The position numbers and the translations under genes are program-made. The notes beneath the pieces were generated by a model. That model worked only from the letters and a program-made list of their open reading frames with translations, did not search any database and was not told where the DNA came from. A stretch of DNA of 64,000 nucleotides from Lachnospiraceae bacterium. GTDB lineage: Bacteria; Bacillota; Clostridia; Lachnospirales; Lachnospiraceae. This document shows positions 8,812-15,394 of this stretch, in pieces; position 1 is the stretch's first letter; each line of letters begins with the position of its first letter. The stretch covers positions 172,074 to 236,073 of the forward strand of contig JAFSLV010000011.1 of the NCBI GenBank assembly GCA_017448245.1, read 5' to 3'.

Positions 8812-10490
8812 TCGAAATATCACAAATCAAAATTCCGTTTGCCTCCCGCACCCATCAGGAACTGATGTCGCTCCTTACGGCAAAGGCCGCAAAGATACTG
8901 CATGTGCGGCCCGCGCAGATCACGCGGCTGACGGTCGTGCGCCATACGATCGACGCGCGCAAAAAACCGCAGCTGTATGATGTCTATTCCGTGACGCTTG
9001 CACTCCGCAAGACAAGGGAAGAACGCGTTCTAACGCGGGCAGACAGCCGTTTTGTACGCCGTATCGAACAAAAAGAAGCCCCCTTTTCCCTGTCCGCGTT
9101 CCGGGCATCGTTTCCGAAAACGCTGCATCCTATGCGTCCCGTGATCGCGGGGACGGGACCGGCCGGGCTGTTTTGCGCGATGGAGCTTCTTTTGCGCGGC
9201 TTTTCGCCGATACTGATCGAGCGCGGAAAAAGCGTGGAGGAGCGCAGGGAGGATGTGTCCCGTTACTGGGAAGGGGGCACGCTGGATGCGGAGAGCAATG
9301 TGCAGTTTGGCGAGGGCGGTGCCGGCACCTTTTCCGACGGCAAGCTCTATACGTCGGTCAGGGACAGGGAAGGCCTCATGCACCGGGTGCTTTCGATTTT
9401 TCACGCACACGGGGCCGGGGAATCGATCCTCACGGAAGCCGATCCGCATATCGGGACGGACGCGCTTGCGCAGATTGTTTCCCGCATGCGGGAGACGATT
9501 CTGCTTGCGGGAGGGGAAGTATGTTTTTCGGATGCGCTGAACGGGCTTGTTCTTTCCGGGGTGCGTGATACGGACGGCGCTTATACGCAAAGAATCACGG
9601 CGGTAAAGACCGCAAGGGGCATCCTCGACACACAGGCGCTTGTCCTGGCCACGGGGCACAGCGCGCGCGATACCTTTGAGATGCTTGCGGAATCCGGTGT
9701 ACGGATGGAGCAAAAGGCCTTTGCCGCGGGCTTTCGCATCCTTCATCCGCAGGAAAGCATCGATCTGGCCAGATACGGCAGGATCCATAAAGAGGCGCTT
9801 CCGCCTGCCTCATACAAACTCACAACCCGTGTGGGGGCGCGCAGTGTCTATACCTTTTGCATGTGCCCCGGGGGCTTTGTGATCGATGCCGCGAGCGAAC
9901 CGGGCGGACTGTGCGTCAACGGCATGAGCAATTCCTTACGGGACGCGCCCTTTGCCAACAGCGCCGTCATCTGCACCGTGACGCCTGCGGATTATGACCG
10001 CGGTTCGGTGCTTGACGGGATCCGGTTCCAGCGACTTGCGGAACAAAGAGCCCATGCGGCGGGAGCGGGCGCCATTCCCGTCATGCGCTTTTCGGAACTG
10101 GCGGAGCGCCTTTGCATCCGTACAGGGGAAGGAACGATGCCCGTCAACGGTGCACTGCCGCTTGCGGAGGGGATCCGGGGGCGTTTTGAGGAAGCCGCAA
10201 TCGACAGCATCCTGCCGGAGGACATCACGAGGGCAATCGCGGAGGGGATCGGCGAATTCGGTAAAAAAATCCGGTGCTTTGATGCGCCGGATGCGTGGCT
10301 GTGCGCCACGGAAAGCAGAACCTCGTCCCCCGTCCGGATCGTCAGGGATAAGGACATGCAGTCGGTGAATACCAAGGGACTCTTCCCCTGCGGAGAGGGT
10401 GCGGGATATGCCGGCGGCATCATGAGCGCCGCGATCGACGGCATCCGCGTGGCAGGCGCGGTAGAAAAAGCGCTACTTTCTGCGGGATGA
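8808..10490 (+). CDS. FAD-dependent dehydrogenase, COG2509-like
   Basis: 560-residue cytoplasmic flavoprotein of a conserved but poorly characterised family. A small N-terminal domain (about 1-105) precedes the FAD-binding motif AGTGPAGLFCAMELL, and the family hallmark NVQFGEGGAGTFSDGKLYT follows around residue 165. The C-terminus has CGEGAGYAGGIMSAAIDGI, the second FAD contact. It overlaps the previous oxidoreductase gene by 4 bp. The 3' end runs 18 bp into the convergent small gene on the minus strand. Substrate unknown. Confidence 0.9.
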   Translation: MIEISQIKIPFASRTHQELMSLLTAKAAKILHVRPAQITRLTVVRHTIDARKKPQLYDVYSVTLALRKTREERVLTRADSRFVRRIEQKEAPFSLSAFRASFPKTLHPMRPVIAGTGPAGLFCAMELLLRGFSPILIERGKSVEERREDVSRYWEGGTLDAESNVQFGEGGAGTFSDGKLYTSVRDREGLMHRVLSIFHAHGAGESILTEADPHIGTDALAQIVSRMRETILLAGGEVCFSDALNGLVLSGVRDTDGAYTQRITAVKTARGILDTQALVLATGHSARDTFEMLAESGVRMEQKAFAAGFRILHPQESIDLARYGRIHKEALPPASYKLTTRVGARSVYTFCMCPGGFVIDAASEPGGLCVNGMSNSLRDAPFANSAVICTVTPADYDRGSVLDGIRFQRLAEQRAHAAGAGAIPVMRFSELAERLCIRTGEGTMPVNGALPLAEGIRGRFEEAAIDSILPEDITRAIAEGIGEFGKKIRCFDAPDAWLCATESRTSSPVRIVRDKDMQSVNTKGLFPCGEGAGYAGGIMSAAIDGIRVAGAVEKALLSAG

Positions 10491-10865
10491 GGTCTTGCGG
10501 ATGACGGGCTTGGCCGTCTTTTTCCTGCGGACCTTGTTTTTGATTTCTTTTTTGCGGGCGAGCTCCTTGACGGCGTCCTTTTCCTGCATGCCGCGCGCAT
10601 TGCGCACGCGCACGTCGCGGATGCCGCGGACGAGCTCCCTGGCCTCCTTGAAGTCGGCCTTGTTGATGCGGATTGTACAGGAGATCCGGTCACCCTTGGG
10701 TGCAAACAGACGCTGCCAGAACCCCTGGTCCTGCCATTCCACAAAATAAGAGATCCGGTGGCGCAAAAAAGTGCGCTCGAGCTCCTGTTTGGCCTGTTTG
10801 GTAAAGACCTTGCAGAAGGGGATCTCGTTATCGAAGACTTGTCCGTCCATCAGCACCGAAGACAA
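10473..10865 (-). CDS. Small basic protein of unknown function
   Basis: 130 residues starting at TTG 10865, placed 7 bases after a strong AAGGAGG (10873-10879). I do not recognise the family with certainty. The first 75 residues look like a folded domain (ISYFVEWQDQGFW, SCTIRINKADFKEARELV), and the last 40 are a Lys/Arg-rich tail, suggesting nucleic-acid or ribosome contact. Its promoter reads TTGATT-17-TATGAT. It converges on the preceding oxidoreductase with an 18-bp tail overlap. The good Shine-Dalgarno sequence and promoter argue that it is a real gene rather than an antisense shadow. Confidence 0.8.
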   Translation of the reverse strand: MSSVLMDGQVFDNEIPFCKVFTKQAKQELERTFLRHRISYFVEWQDQGFWQRLFAPKGDRISCTIRINKADFKEARELVRGIRDVRVRNARGMQEKDAVKELARKKEIKNKVRRKKTAKPVIRKTSSRRK

Positions 10866-10889
10866 TGGCGTTCCTCCTTTATGCAGAGT

Positions 10890-10918
10890 ATCATAACAAA
10901 TTCCTGCCGAAAAATCAA
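10890..10918 (-). promoter_or_regulatory. Promoter of the small minus-strand gene
   Basis: Read on the minus strand: -35 TTGATT (10918-10913), 17-base spacer, extended -10 TG-T-TATGAT (hexamer 10895-10890). It lies just upstream of AAGGAGG and the TTG start at 10865. It is back to back with the tRNA promoter, so the two may compete. Confidence 0.65.
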
Positions 10919-10926
10919 AAAAATAA

Positions 10927-10955
10927 TTGATAAAACGAAAAGACCGTGCTATGAT
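10927..10955 (+). promoter_or_regulatory. Promoter of the tRNA-Ala/tRNA-Gly unit
   Basis: -35 TTGATA (10927-10932), 17-base spacer, extended -10 TG-C-TATGAT (10950-10955). The predicted transcript start near 10962 is about 14 bases before the mature tRNA-Ala end. No second promoter is evident before tRNA-Gly, so both tRNAs are probably co-transcribed. Confidence 0.8.
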
Positions 10956-10975
10956 AGACGACGTACTGCTTTTAG

Positions 10976-11048
10976 GGGCTCATAGCTCAGTTGGGAGAGC
11001 GCTGCGTTCGCAACGCAGAGGTCGAGGGTTCGAATCCCTTTGGGTCCA
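10976..11048 (+). tRNA. tRNA-Ala (anticodon CGC)
   Basis: Folds as a full cloverleaf: acceptor GGGCTCA pairs with TGGGTCC and includes the G3-U70 wobble that identifies alanine tRNAs; D stem GCTC/GAGC; anticodon stem CTGCG/CGCAG with loop TTCGCAA (anticodon CGC); T stem GAGGG/CCCTT with loop TTCGAAT; discriminator A. The CCA end is not encoded. It reads GCG codons, which are frequent in this GC-rich window. Confidence 0.95.
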
Positions 11049-11120
11049 CTCGCAGATGCTCGTGGACTGCACGTCTGCTGTGGCGGACAGACTCCCCGGG
11101 CATGCGGTGCCCGAACAGGA

Positions 11121-11317
11121 GCGCAGTTTTACCGGACAAAATGCTTGCATTTCGTCCGAAGAGGAGGCACAACGAAGCGATTGTGAGTGCGGAGTATACG
11201 ACGCACGAACGGTAGCGCAGTTTTACCGGACAAAATGCTTGCATTTCGTCCGAAGAGGAGGCACAACGAAGCGATTGTGAGTGCGGAGTATACGACGCAC
11301 GAACGGTAGCGCAGTTT
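11121..11317 (+). repeat. Tandem repeat, 2.1 copies of a 94-bp unit, between two tRNA genes
   Basis: Copies at 11121-11214 and 11215-11308 are essentially identical, and a 9-base start of a third copy (11309-11317) follows. Each copy contains an imperfect hairpin, CGGACAAAATGC against GCATTTCGTCCG (11133-11158 in copy 1, 11227-11252 in copy 2). No protein-coding logic is apparent. The repeat makes up most of the 279-base spacer between tRNA-Ala and tRNA-Gly and is presumably transcribed with them and removed on processing (inference). Confidence 0.9.
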
Positions 11318-11327
11318 GTGCCGACGT

Positions 11328-11398
11328 GCATGTGTAGTTCATCGGTAGAACGCCAGCTTCCCAAGCTGGAGAGGTGGGTTCGACTCCCATCACGTGCT
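11328..11398 (+). tRNA. tRNA-Gly (anticodon CCC)
   Basis: Cloverleaf: acceptor GCATGTG with CACGTGC (one U-G pair), D stem GTTC/GAAC, anticodon stem CCAGC/GCTGG with loop TTCCCAA (anticodon CCC), T stem GTGGG/CCCAT with loop TTCGACT, discriminator U as usual for bacterial tRNA-Gly. CCA is not encoded. It ends only 10 bases before the stop of the convergent minus-strand gene, and no terminator is seen between them. Confidence 0.95.
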
Positions 11399-11408
11399 GA
11401 AACAATGA

Positions 11409-13529
11409 TTATTTTTGTAATTCCTGATACTGCCGCATGAGTTCCGGCGGCACTTCCATTCCGTCTTTTTTGAGTTTGTTGATGATACCGGCGAGCGGCC
11501 GTACTTTGTTGGCCTGCTGCGTCTGGTACTTTTTGATGAGATCGCGGTATTGCGGATTGTCCGCCATCTTGTCGCGCATCTCCTTCGGAAAGGGCAAAAA
11601 GGTAAAGAGGATCTCCCGCGCGATCTTATTGAGACGCGGCGATTCGTTGGCCTCAAAGTTGATATAGGTCGCGTAATCGCCCATGAAGACCTTTTTGTAA
11701 TCGTTCTGGTATTTCTTCAAGGTGGTTTTGACTTTTTCTTTATTTTCCTCGGACAGGGTGCGGTTCTTTTTATAGAACTGCAGATAGTCGCAGTAGAGCG
11801 CCGTCAGCGAGGGATCCGTCACGTCGTTCCAGTGCACGCCCTGTACGGTCTTGCACATCTCCCAGCGGAATTCGGCGGAGAGGTTGAGTACGCAGAGATT
11901 CAAATCCTCCGTAAAGAAGACGGGCAGAAGCATCCGCGCGGGTGTCATGCGGTCCCTTCCCTCGATTTCCTGCCAGAGATTGCCGCGGCATCCGATGACC
12001 GGCGTCAGGATCACATAGGGCATGACGACCTCGTCGAGGAAGAGCTGGTTGATCCCGAGATCCGGACGCGAAAAGCTGTGCTGACGCGAAAAGAGCCCGA
12101 AGTCGACGGAGCGGATATGGTCAAAGATGGCGTCCATGACCTCTGCGTTGACATAGGCCTTGGCCAGTGGCCTTGAGACATTGAGCCTGTCAAAGAAGGG
12201 CACAAAGGTCGCGGCATGTCCGAAGGTAACGCGCCCTCCGATCGTGAAGAGGTTTTTGGCCTCGAAGAGGAACTTTTCCTTCGGATCGTCGGCCATCTGC
12301 TTCATTTTGTCCTCGGTGACGTCGCCGCTGGTCTTTAATTCCCGCAGATAGGTGGGATAGTCCTGGTCAAATTCGTTTTTGGAGGGAGCCACCTCGCCGT
12401 TATAGATCTTGGTCAGCCACTCGTAGGCGGTGATCACGCGGTCTTTCGGATCCGACGTATAATTGCGTACAATGCTGTAGAGCATTGCGGTATGCTCCTC
12501 GCCCGCAAGCACCTCGTCGATAAAACCGAACATGAAGAGCATCCTTACTTCCGAGGGAACAGCGGCGGGATTGTCCCGGCTGCGCAAAAAGGCGGCAAAG
12601 TAGATGTCGTAAAAGAGCTTGCCGAGATTGCGGCGGAACATCCGCTCCTCGTCATTGGTCGAATAGCGGTTGGGATTTTCGCGGAAGGCGAGCATCTTTT
12701 CGCGGAATTCCTCCGTGACCTGATTGTCCGCGCCCGCATAACTCAGGATCGTATCGAGGGCGTTTTCGATCTTTGGCGCATCGGTGGCATCGCCCTCGAA
12801 GGTCGCCCGCTCCTTTTCGACGGCGCGCGCACGCATCAGATGCATCTCGGACATAAAGGCATTCGAGTCGTTCCGGAGTTCCTCCTCATAGCCGTAGGTC
12901 TGCTTGTAGGAGTCGGAGACGGCATTGTAGTATTTGACGGTGGACATGATGATACCGACGGAGAGCGCGGGGGAGACGGCATAGACGTTTTTGCGCAACG
13001 CCTCCGCCTGCTCGTGTGCGGAACGCATCGTATCGATCTCCCAGTCCTGAATCCCGTCCGCGAGCACGGGAGGGGACAGGTGTTTTATTTCGTCAAAGGA
13101 TTTGGGATACTCGCCCAGCTGTGCGCACAGATCCGGATAGTCCGCGTAGTCGCCGACAATCCGTTCATAGGCCTCCTGGACGTGCGAGAGCTTCTGGGCG
13201 CGCATGTTGAGTGCCTCGCAGGCGAGGCGCACGCATTCCGCGGCGATGTGCGGGCAGATATTCTTGTTGGCGTGGACGGCGGCGACGATATCCTGTGCCG
13301 ATGTATAGGGCAGCTGCAGAACCTGACAGTCGGTGGCCGCCTGATAGGTAAATTCGTACGAGGCTTTCGGACGCTCCGCAAGGCCGAGGATCGCACCGCC
13401 CCTGGCAGAGAGTGTATAAAAGCCGTTATCCATGGTGATGCTTCCTTTGAGCAGAATCTCCATTGTCTGCACCAGATCCGTGGTTTTAGTGTGCAGAACC
13501 GATCCCTGTTTAAACGCAACAAGTCCCAT
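11409..13529 (-). CDS. Large protein with N-terminal cyclic nucleotide-binding (Crp-like) domain
   Basis: Start chosen at ATG 13529, preceded by AGAGAGG; an upstream in-frame ATG at 13658 would run past the promoter. Residues about 1-110 (LLKGSITMDNGFYTLSARGGAILGL) look like a cyclic-nucleotide-binding beta-roll. The remaining ~590 residues are mostly helical, soluble and charged, with no helix-turn-helix, enzyme motif or membrane segment that I recognise. It is therefore not an ordinary Crp regulator. It is divergent from the SCIFF precursor, sharing about 160 bp of upstream DNA. I can offer no function beyond possible ligand-controlled scaffolding. Confidence 0.8.
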   Translation of the reverse strand: MGLVAFKQGSVLHTKTTDLVQTMEILLKGSITMDNGFYTLSARGGAILGLAERPKASYEFTYQAATDCQVLQLPYTSAQDIVAAVHANKNICPHIAAECVRLACEALNMRAQKLSHVQEAYERIVGDYADYPDLCAQLGEYPKSFDEIKHLSPPVLADGIQDWEIDTMRSAHEQAEALRKNVYAVSPALSVGIIMSTVKYYNAVSDSYKQTYGYEEELRNDSNAFMSEMHLMRARAVEKERATFEGDATDAPKIENALDTILSYAGADNQVTEEFREKMLAFRENPNRYSTNDEERMFRRNLGKLFYDIYFAAFLRSRDNPAAVPSEVRMLFMFGFIDEVLAGEEHTAMLYSIVRNYTSDPKDRVITAYEWLTKIYNGEVAPSKNEFDQDYPTYLRELKTSGDVTEDKMKQMADDPKEKFLFEAKNLFTIGGRVTFGHAATFVPFFDRLNVSRPLAKAYVNAEVMDAIFDHIRSVDFGLFSRQHSFSRPDLGINQLFLDEVVMPYVILTPVIGCRGNLWQEIEGRDRMTPARMLLPVFFTEDLNLCVLNLSAEFRWEMCKTVQGVHWNDVTDPSLTALYCDYLQFYKKNRTLSEENKEKVKTTLKKYQNDYKKVFMGDYATYINFEANESPRLNKIAREILFTFLPFPKEMRDKMADNPQYRDLIKKYQTQQANKVRPLAGIINKLKKDGMEVPPELMRQYQELQK

Positions 13530-13575
13530 AGAAACCTCTCTTAAAGCATACACCCTGTTTTGGTCAATATCCAAC

Positions 13576-13581
13576 AGTATA
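13576..13581 (-). promoter_or_regulatory. Probable extended -10 promoter of the cyclic-nucleotide-binding gene
   Basis: On the minus strand TG-T-TATACT gives an extended -10 (hexamer 13581-13576), about 47 bases upstream of the ATG at 13529. No good -35 is visible at 16-18 bases. It is divergent from the SCIFF promoter 47 bp away. Confidence 0.5.
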
Positions 13582-13624
13582 ACACAGCGGCGGAGAAAAA
13601 ACACTTTTATTCGGATGGTTTTTG

Positions 13625-13633
13625 TGCTATACT
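13625..13633 (+). promoter_or_regulatory. Extended -10 promoter of the SCIFF operon
   Basis: TG-C-TATACT (hexamer 13628-13633) with only a poor -35 at the expected distance (TTTTAT, 13605-13610). It is about 58 bases before the SCIFF start codon, and no other promoter-like sequence is seen between the divergent genes. Confidence 0.5.
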
Positions 13634-13690
13634 CTTCGGGTAGCGAAAAGGGGCACAAAACGTGCCTTCAGGAAGGGGGACCCGGATCCG

Positions 13691-13840
13691 ATGCGCAGAG
13701 TCAGAACACTCACAAAGGGGAATCTGAAAAATACGGTCAAAAACGGCGGCTGCGGCGAGTGCCAGACGTCGTGCCAGTCCGCGTGCAAGACGAGCTGCAC
13801 CGTCGGCAACCAGAGCTGCGAGCAGACAAAGACGCGCTGA
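13691..13840 (+). CDS. scfA: SCIFF ranthipeptide precursor (six cysteines)
   Basis: 49-residue peptide with the typical SCIFF pattern: a leader (MRRVRTLTKGNLKNTVKNG) and a core GCGECQTSCQSACKTSCTV ending in a sixth Cys (QSCEQ). The family is near-universal in Clostridia and receives thioether crosslinks between Cys sulfur and other residues from the adjacent radical SAM enzyme. ATG 13691 follows AGGAAGGGGG at a rather long distance. Function of the mature peptide is not established. It lies immediately upstream of its maturase, which confirms the call. Confidence 0.97.
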   Translation: MRRVRTLTKGNLKNTVKNGGCGECQTSCQSACKTSCTVGNQSCEQTKTR

Positions 13841-13882
13841 GGTAAAAGAGCGCTTTGCACTCTTTTGCCCGGTGATCCACGG

Positions 13883-13914
13883 TAAGACAGCAGACACTTT
13901 GCTGTCTTATTGTC
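13883..13914 (+). terminator. Hairpin between SCIFF precursor and maturase (attenuator-like)
   Basis: A perfect 10-bp stem, TAAGACAGCA (13883-13892) with TGCTGTCTTA (13900-13909) and a 7-base loop, is followed by a weakly T-rich tail. A smaller hairpin AAAAGAG/CTCTTTT (13844-13850/13860-13866) precedes it. The position suggests partial termination or 3'-end protection, giving more precursor than maturase mRNA (inference). Confidence 0.55.
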
Positions 13915-13936
13915 ACGTTTATGCGGGAAACGCCAG

Positions 13937-15394
13937 ATGATACATGTGTACGAAAACAACGGATATCACATCGTGACGGATACCGGCTCCGGTGCCGTAC
14001 ATGTCGTGGATGAGACGGTCGCGGACACGCTGCGGGTCTTCGAACGTGCCGCCGCGCGACTATGCGAAGGAGAAGAAGGGGAACGCCTGTACGGAAAGGA
14101 AGCGAGGGACGCCCTCACGGACGTTGTGCTCGCGGACCTGACACTCCGCAGGCAGCATGAAGCAGCGGACATCCGGGAGGCCCTGACGGAGATTTTTGCG
14201 CTGATTGAGGAGGGAACCCTCTTTTCCGGAGACGCCTATGAGGAAGCGATCGAAGCGTTTGCGCGCCGGGAGATCTGCGTCAAGGCGCTGTGTCTCAACG
14301 TCGCGCACGATTGCAATCTGCGCTGCAGCTACTGCTTTGCGGACGAGGGCGAATACCGCGGACGGCGCGGCTTGATGAGCGAGGAGGTCGGAAAACAGGC
14401 ACTGGATTTTCTGGTCGCCCATTCCGGTACGCGCAGACAGCTGGAGGTCGATTTTTTCGGGGGAGAGCCCCTGATGAATTTTGACGTGATCAAAAAGATC
14501 GTCGCCTACGGCCGCGCACTGGAATCCGAGCATGACAAGCGCTTCCGCTTCACGCTGACGACAAACGGTGTGCTGCTCACCGACGAAGTGATGGAATTTG
14601 TCAACCGTGAGATGCACAATCTCGTGCTCTCGATCGACGGAAGGAAAGCGGTCCACGACCGGATGCGTCCGTTTGCGGGAGGAAAGGGTTCCTACGACAT
14701 CGTCGAAAAGAGACTGCGCCGGGCGGTCAGGATGCGCGGAGACAGGAGTTATTATGTCCGCGGTACCTTTACGAGGTACAATCCCGATTTTGCAAAGGAC
14801 GTGCTGCATCTGGCGGATCTCGGATTCACGCAGATCAGCGTGGAGCCGGTGGTTGCGCCGCCGTCAGAGGATTATGCGCTCAGAAAAGAGGATCTGCCGC
14901 AGCTGGAGGCGCAGTATGATCTCCTGGCAAAGGAACTGATCCGCCGCCACCGCGAGGGCAGGCCGTTTCATTTTTTTCACTTCAATATCGATCTCGAGGG
15001 CGGTCCCTGTGTATACAAGCGCCTGTCGGGGTGCGGCGCGGGCTGCGAATACCTGGGCGTGACCCCCTGGGGAGAGCTCTATCCCTGCCACCAGTTTGTG
15101 GGGGAAAAGGACTTTCTCATGGGAGATGTGGTGCGGGGGATCGAAAGAAAGGACATCGCCGCCTCTTTTGGCGCCTGCAATGTCTACACGAGAAAGGAGT
15201 GCGCCTCGTGTTTTGCAAAGCTCTACTGCAGCGGCGGCTGTGCCGCCAACGCGTACCATTTCAGCGGATCGGTGAACGGTACGTATGAAATCGGCTGCGC
15301 GCTCCAGAAAAAGCGTATCGAATGCGCGCTCATGATCCGGGCGGCGCTGAGCGAGACGCAGGAAGAACGTATACGAAAGGAAGAAGCATTATGA
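13937..15394 (+). CDS. scfB: SCIFF maturase, radical SAM/SPASM enzyme
   Basis: Start at ATG 13937 (MIHVYENNGYH), the family's usual N-terminus; an earlier in-frame start at 13910 would overlap the hairpin region. The 485-residue enzyme has an N-terminal precursor-binding region (about 1-110), the radical SAM cluster motif CNLRCSYC (Cys 126, 130, 133) and a C-terminal SPASM region rich in Cys (CVYKRLSGCGAGC; CASCFAKLYCSGGC) for auxiliary 4Fe-4S clusters. It installs thioether bonds in the SCIFF peptide encoded just upstream. The stop overlaps the secDF start (ATGA), as commonly seen where SCIFF sits beside secDF. Confidence 0.96.
   Translation: MIHVYENNGYHIVTDTGSGAVHVVDETVADTLRVFERAAARLCEGEEGERLYGKEARDALTDVVLADLTLRRQHEAADIREALTEIFALIEEGTLFSGDAYEEAIEAFARREICVKALCLNVAHDCNLRCSYCFADEGEYRGRRGLMSEEVGKQALDFLVAHSGTRRQLEVDFFGGEPLMNFDVIKKIVAYGRALESEHDKRFRFTLTTNGVLLTDEVMEFVNREMHNLVLSIDGRKAVHDRMRPFAGGKGSYDIVEKRLRRAVRMRGDRSYYVRGTFTRYNPDFAKDVLHLADLGFTQISVEPVVAPPSEDYALRKEDLPQLEAQYDLLAKELIRRHREGRPFHFFHFNIDLEGGPCVYKRLSGCGAGCEYLGVTPWGELYPCHQFVGEKDFLMGDVVRGIERKDIAASFGACNVYTRKECASCFAKLYCSGGCAANAYHFSGSVNGTYEIGCALQKKRIECALMIRAALSETQEERIRKEEAL

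Noticed and set aside
11317-11409. Possible tRNA-targeted integrated element around the tRNA genes
   Set aside because: No integrase, recombinase or duplicated tRNA 3' end is present; the repeat is between the tRNAs and not derived from their ends.
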